Shown here: positions 39,375-40,448 of the stretch, one piece after another | Numbering within the stretch: position 1 is the first letter of the stretch | Layout: each line of letters starts with the position of its first letter | NCBI GenBank assembly: GCA_016294075.1 | Contig: JAEDCQ010000015.1 | Span: 1 to 40,448 of the forward strand | Length of the DNA stretch: 40,448 bases | Direction: 5' to 3' | From: Lachnospiraceae bacterium | GTDB lineage: Bacteria; Bacillota; Clostridia; Lachnospirales; Lachnospiraceae | Program-made: the position numbers and the translations under genes | The notes under the pieces: model-generated | Told to the model about the DNA's origin: nothing | Databases searched by the model: none | Seen by the model: only the letters and a program-made list of their open reading frames with translations

Positions 39375-40319
39375 TTAGGACTGTTTTGGTTTGTTGCGCA
39401 GTGCAAGCTCGTGTATATACCATTTTGCAGAAGGATTTAAATCTTCCTCTGTAAAATCGGTTGTTTTTTCACAGGAGGGAACAAAGGAAGCGCTGGATTC
39501 ATCACGGTTGCCGAGATTCCACATACAATAGCTGATATCATATTTATCAAGAAGGTCCAGCCAGATTTTTCCCTGCTCTTCATTTCCCTCACCATCGCCA
39601 CTTGCATCGCAGATGCCGAATTCGCTGACAAAGAGAGGTAATTTGTTTTCTGCTGCCTCAGAAAGCTTATTGCGTAACTCATCTCTATGTGTATCTGCAT
39701 AGAAATGTAAAACATAACCTAAGTTGTTATCTCCCTTGATAGGTGCTTTTACCGCTTCGTCCACATCCTGTGACCAGGTCGGTGTTCCGACCAGAATAAC
39801 ACTGTATGAATCGTATTCACGAATAATCGGTATAATGGTTTCTGCATATTTTTTAATATCGGCCCATGTACAGTTGACATTGGGTTCATTACAGATTTCG
39901 TAAATGACATTACCGTAGGCATGATATTTTCGTGCCACGGTTTTGAAGAATTCGGAAGCCTCTTCTATATGCATGAGAGGGTTGGAGTCGCTTAAAATAT
40001 GCCAGTCAATAATGACATAAAGGCCAAGTTCAGTAGCTGCTTTTACTCCCCGGTCGATTACTTCTAATAATTTCTTTTTGTTTTCTTCCGTTCCTACACA
40101 GTATCCGTCTTCTTCAGCAGTATACATGGCAAGACGAATTACATCCACATACCATTTGTCACGCATAAACTCAAAGAATTCACGATTTACATACTGCGGA
40201 TACCAGGATAAACCATGGGTGGAATATCCGCGTAATTGAACAATTCTATTGTCACAGTCAACCAGCTTACCGCTACGATTGAAATATAATGCTCCGTGCT
40301 GTTCATATTTTGTTTTCAT
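39375..40319 (-). CDS. Glycoside hydrolase family 5 (GH5_2-like) endoglucanase without signal peptide
   Basis: Retaining beta-glucanase of the GH5 clan A fold, very like Bacillus Cel5A in its catalytic domain. GYSTHGLSWYPQYVN, VDVIRLAMYTAEEDGY, YVIIDWHIL, VIYEICNEPN with the acid/base glutamate, VGTPTWSQDVD, LHFYADTH and FVSEFGICDASGDG with the nucleophile glutamate all line up. At 314 aa it is the bare catalytic domain, with no carbohydrate-binding module. The N terminus (MKTKYEQHGALYFNRSG) has no hydrophobic stretch, so secretion by the Sec route is not expected. AGGAG lies before the ATG. It may act on imported oligosaccharides, or be released another way. Confidence 0.92.
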   Translation of the reverse strand: MKTKYEQHGALYFNRSGKLVDCDNRIVQLRGYSTHGLSWYPQYVNREFFEFMRDKWYVDVIRLAMYTAEEDGYCVGTEENKKKLLEVIDRGVKAATELGLYVIIDWHILSDSNPLMHIEEASEFFKTVARKYHAYGNVIYEICNEPNVNCTWADIKKYAETIIPIIREYDSYSVILVGTPTWSQDVDEAVKAPIKGDNNLGYVLHFYADTHRDELRNKLSEAAENKLPLFVSEFGICDASGDGEGNEEQGKIWLDLLDKYDISYCMWNLGNRDESSASFVPSCEKTTDFTEEDLNPSAKWYIHELALRNKPKQS

Positions 40320-40348
40320 AATTTTTCTCCTCTTTAAATTCTTCTTTT

Positions 40349-40354
40349 ATTATA
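40349..40354 (-). promoter_or_regulatory. Candidate -10 element of the GH5 gene
   Basis: TATAAT on the minus strand, 30 nt before the ATG. The best -35 at 17 bp (TTTCCC) is poor, so the promoter may need an activator. Nothing else is recognised from 40355 to the window end. Confidence 0.45.
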
Positions 40355-40448
40355 CGATATCTTATGTGAAAGGGAAATGAGAAACGGGAATAAGATAGTG
40401 TAAAGTTACTGTCAGTTGGAAAAGAATAGAGATCCTCTAAGATATGTG

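Noticed and set aside
1..40448. Search for CRISPR arrays, transposases, integrases, phage genes and rRNA
   Set aside because: No spaced repeat array, inverted-repeat-bounded transposase or phage gene was seen; only one tRNA is present.
40355..40448. Possible partial gene at the window end
   Set aside because: No open frame or conserved motif could be supported in the last ~95 bases.

Overview
The window reads as a chromosomal segment of a spore-forming, probably motile Clostridia member, most likely Lachnospiraceae. Evidence: a Gram-positive type division cluster with two class B penicillin-binding proteins, spoIIGA-sigE-sigG, a YlmC/YmxH protein, NrdR, a DUF5688 protein, low-to-moderate GC, and frequent TTG/GTG starts with strong Shine-Dalgarno (SD) sites. 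All assignments come from reading motifs and context; no database search was run. Nearly all of the window is coding, with no insertion sequence, prophage or CRISPR array.

Layout. 1-13460: ychF, then the division/cell-wall cluster mraZ-rsmH-ftsL-pbp-pbp-murD-ftsW-murA-ftsQ-ftsZ. It is preceded by a promoter and four MraZ boxes in 10-bp phase. mraY, murE and murG are not in it. 13461-17677: sporulation block spoIIGA-sigE, then a cobalamin-riboswitch module (a transcobalamin-like DUF4430 protein and an ECF S component), then sigG and ylmC/ymxH. The spoIIGA promoter keeps the Bacillus spoIIG architecture: a Spo0A box over the -35 and an over-long spacer. 17684-22227: nrdR, a small membrane protein, a Lachnospiraceae-type hypothetical protein behind a candidate sigma-28 promoter, yqeG, aroE-aroK-aroQ and efp.

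22286-27928: a DUF5688 protein and three polytopic GT-C type glycosyltransferases, one on the minus strand. 28004-29465: tRNA-Arg(CCG) whose leader and trailer are complementary, then a membrane-anchored double-SH3b protein. 29508-34836: gdhA behind a leader hairpin, a flavodiiron protein (minus strand), a membrane chemoreceptor-like protein and a Gfo/Idh oxidoreductase. 34904-40319: TcdA-like E1 enzyme, RluF-type pseudouridine synthase, an atypical NAD-dependent ligase, MetA (predicted acetyl-CoA user) and a minus-strand GH5 glucanase with no signal peptide. The last 129 bases (40320-40448) hold only the presumed promoter region of the GH5 gene.

The items most worth follow-up are the B12-uptake module wedged between sigE and sigG with no terminator before sigG, the LigA-like protein with several substituted active-site residues, the tRNA enclosed by a leader/trailer helix, the conserved spoIIG promoter with a possible ATC start codon, the KTAT penicillin-binding protein, and the gdhA leader hairpin.
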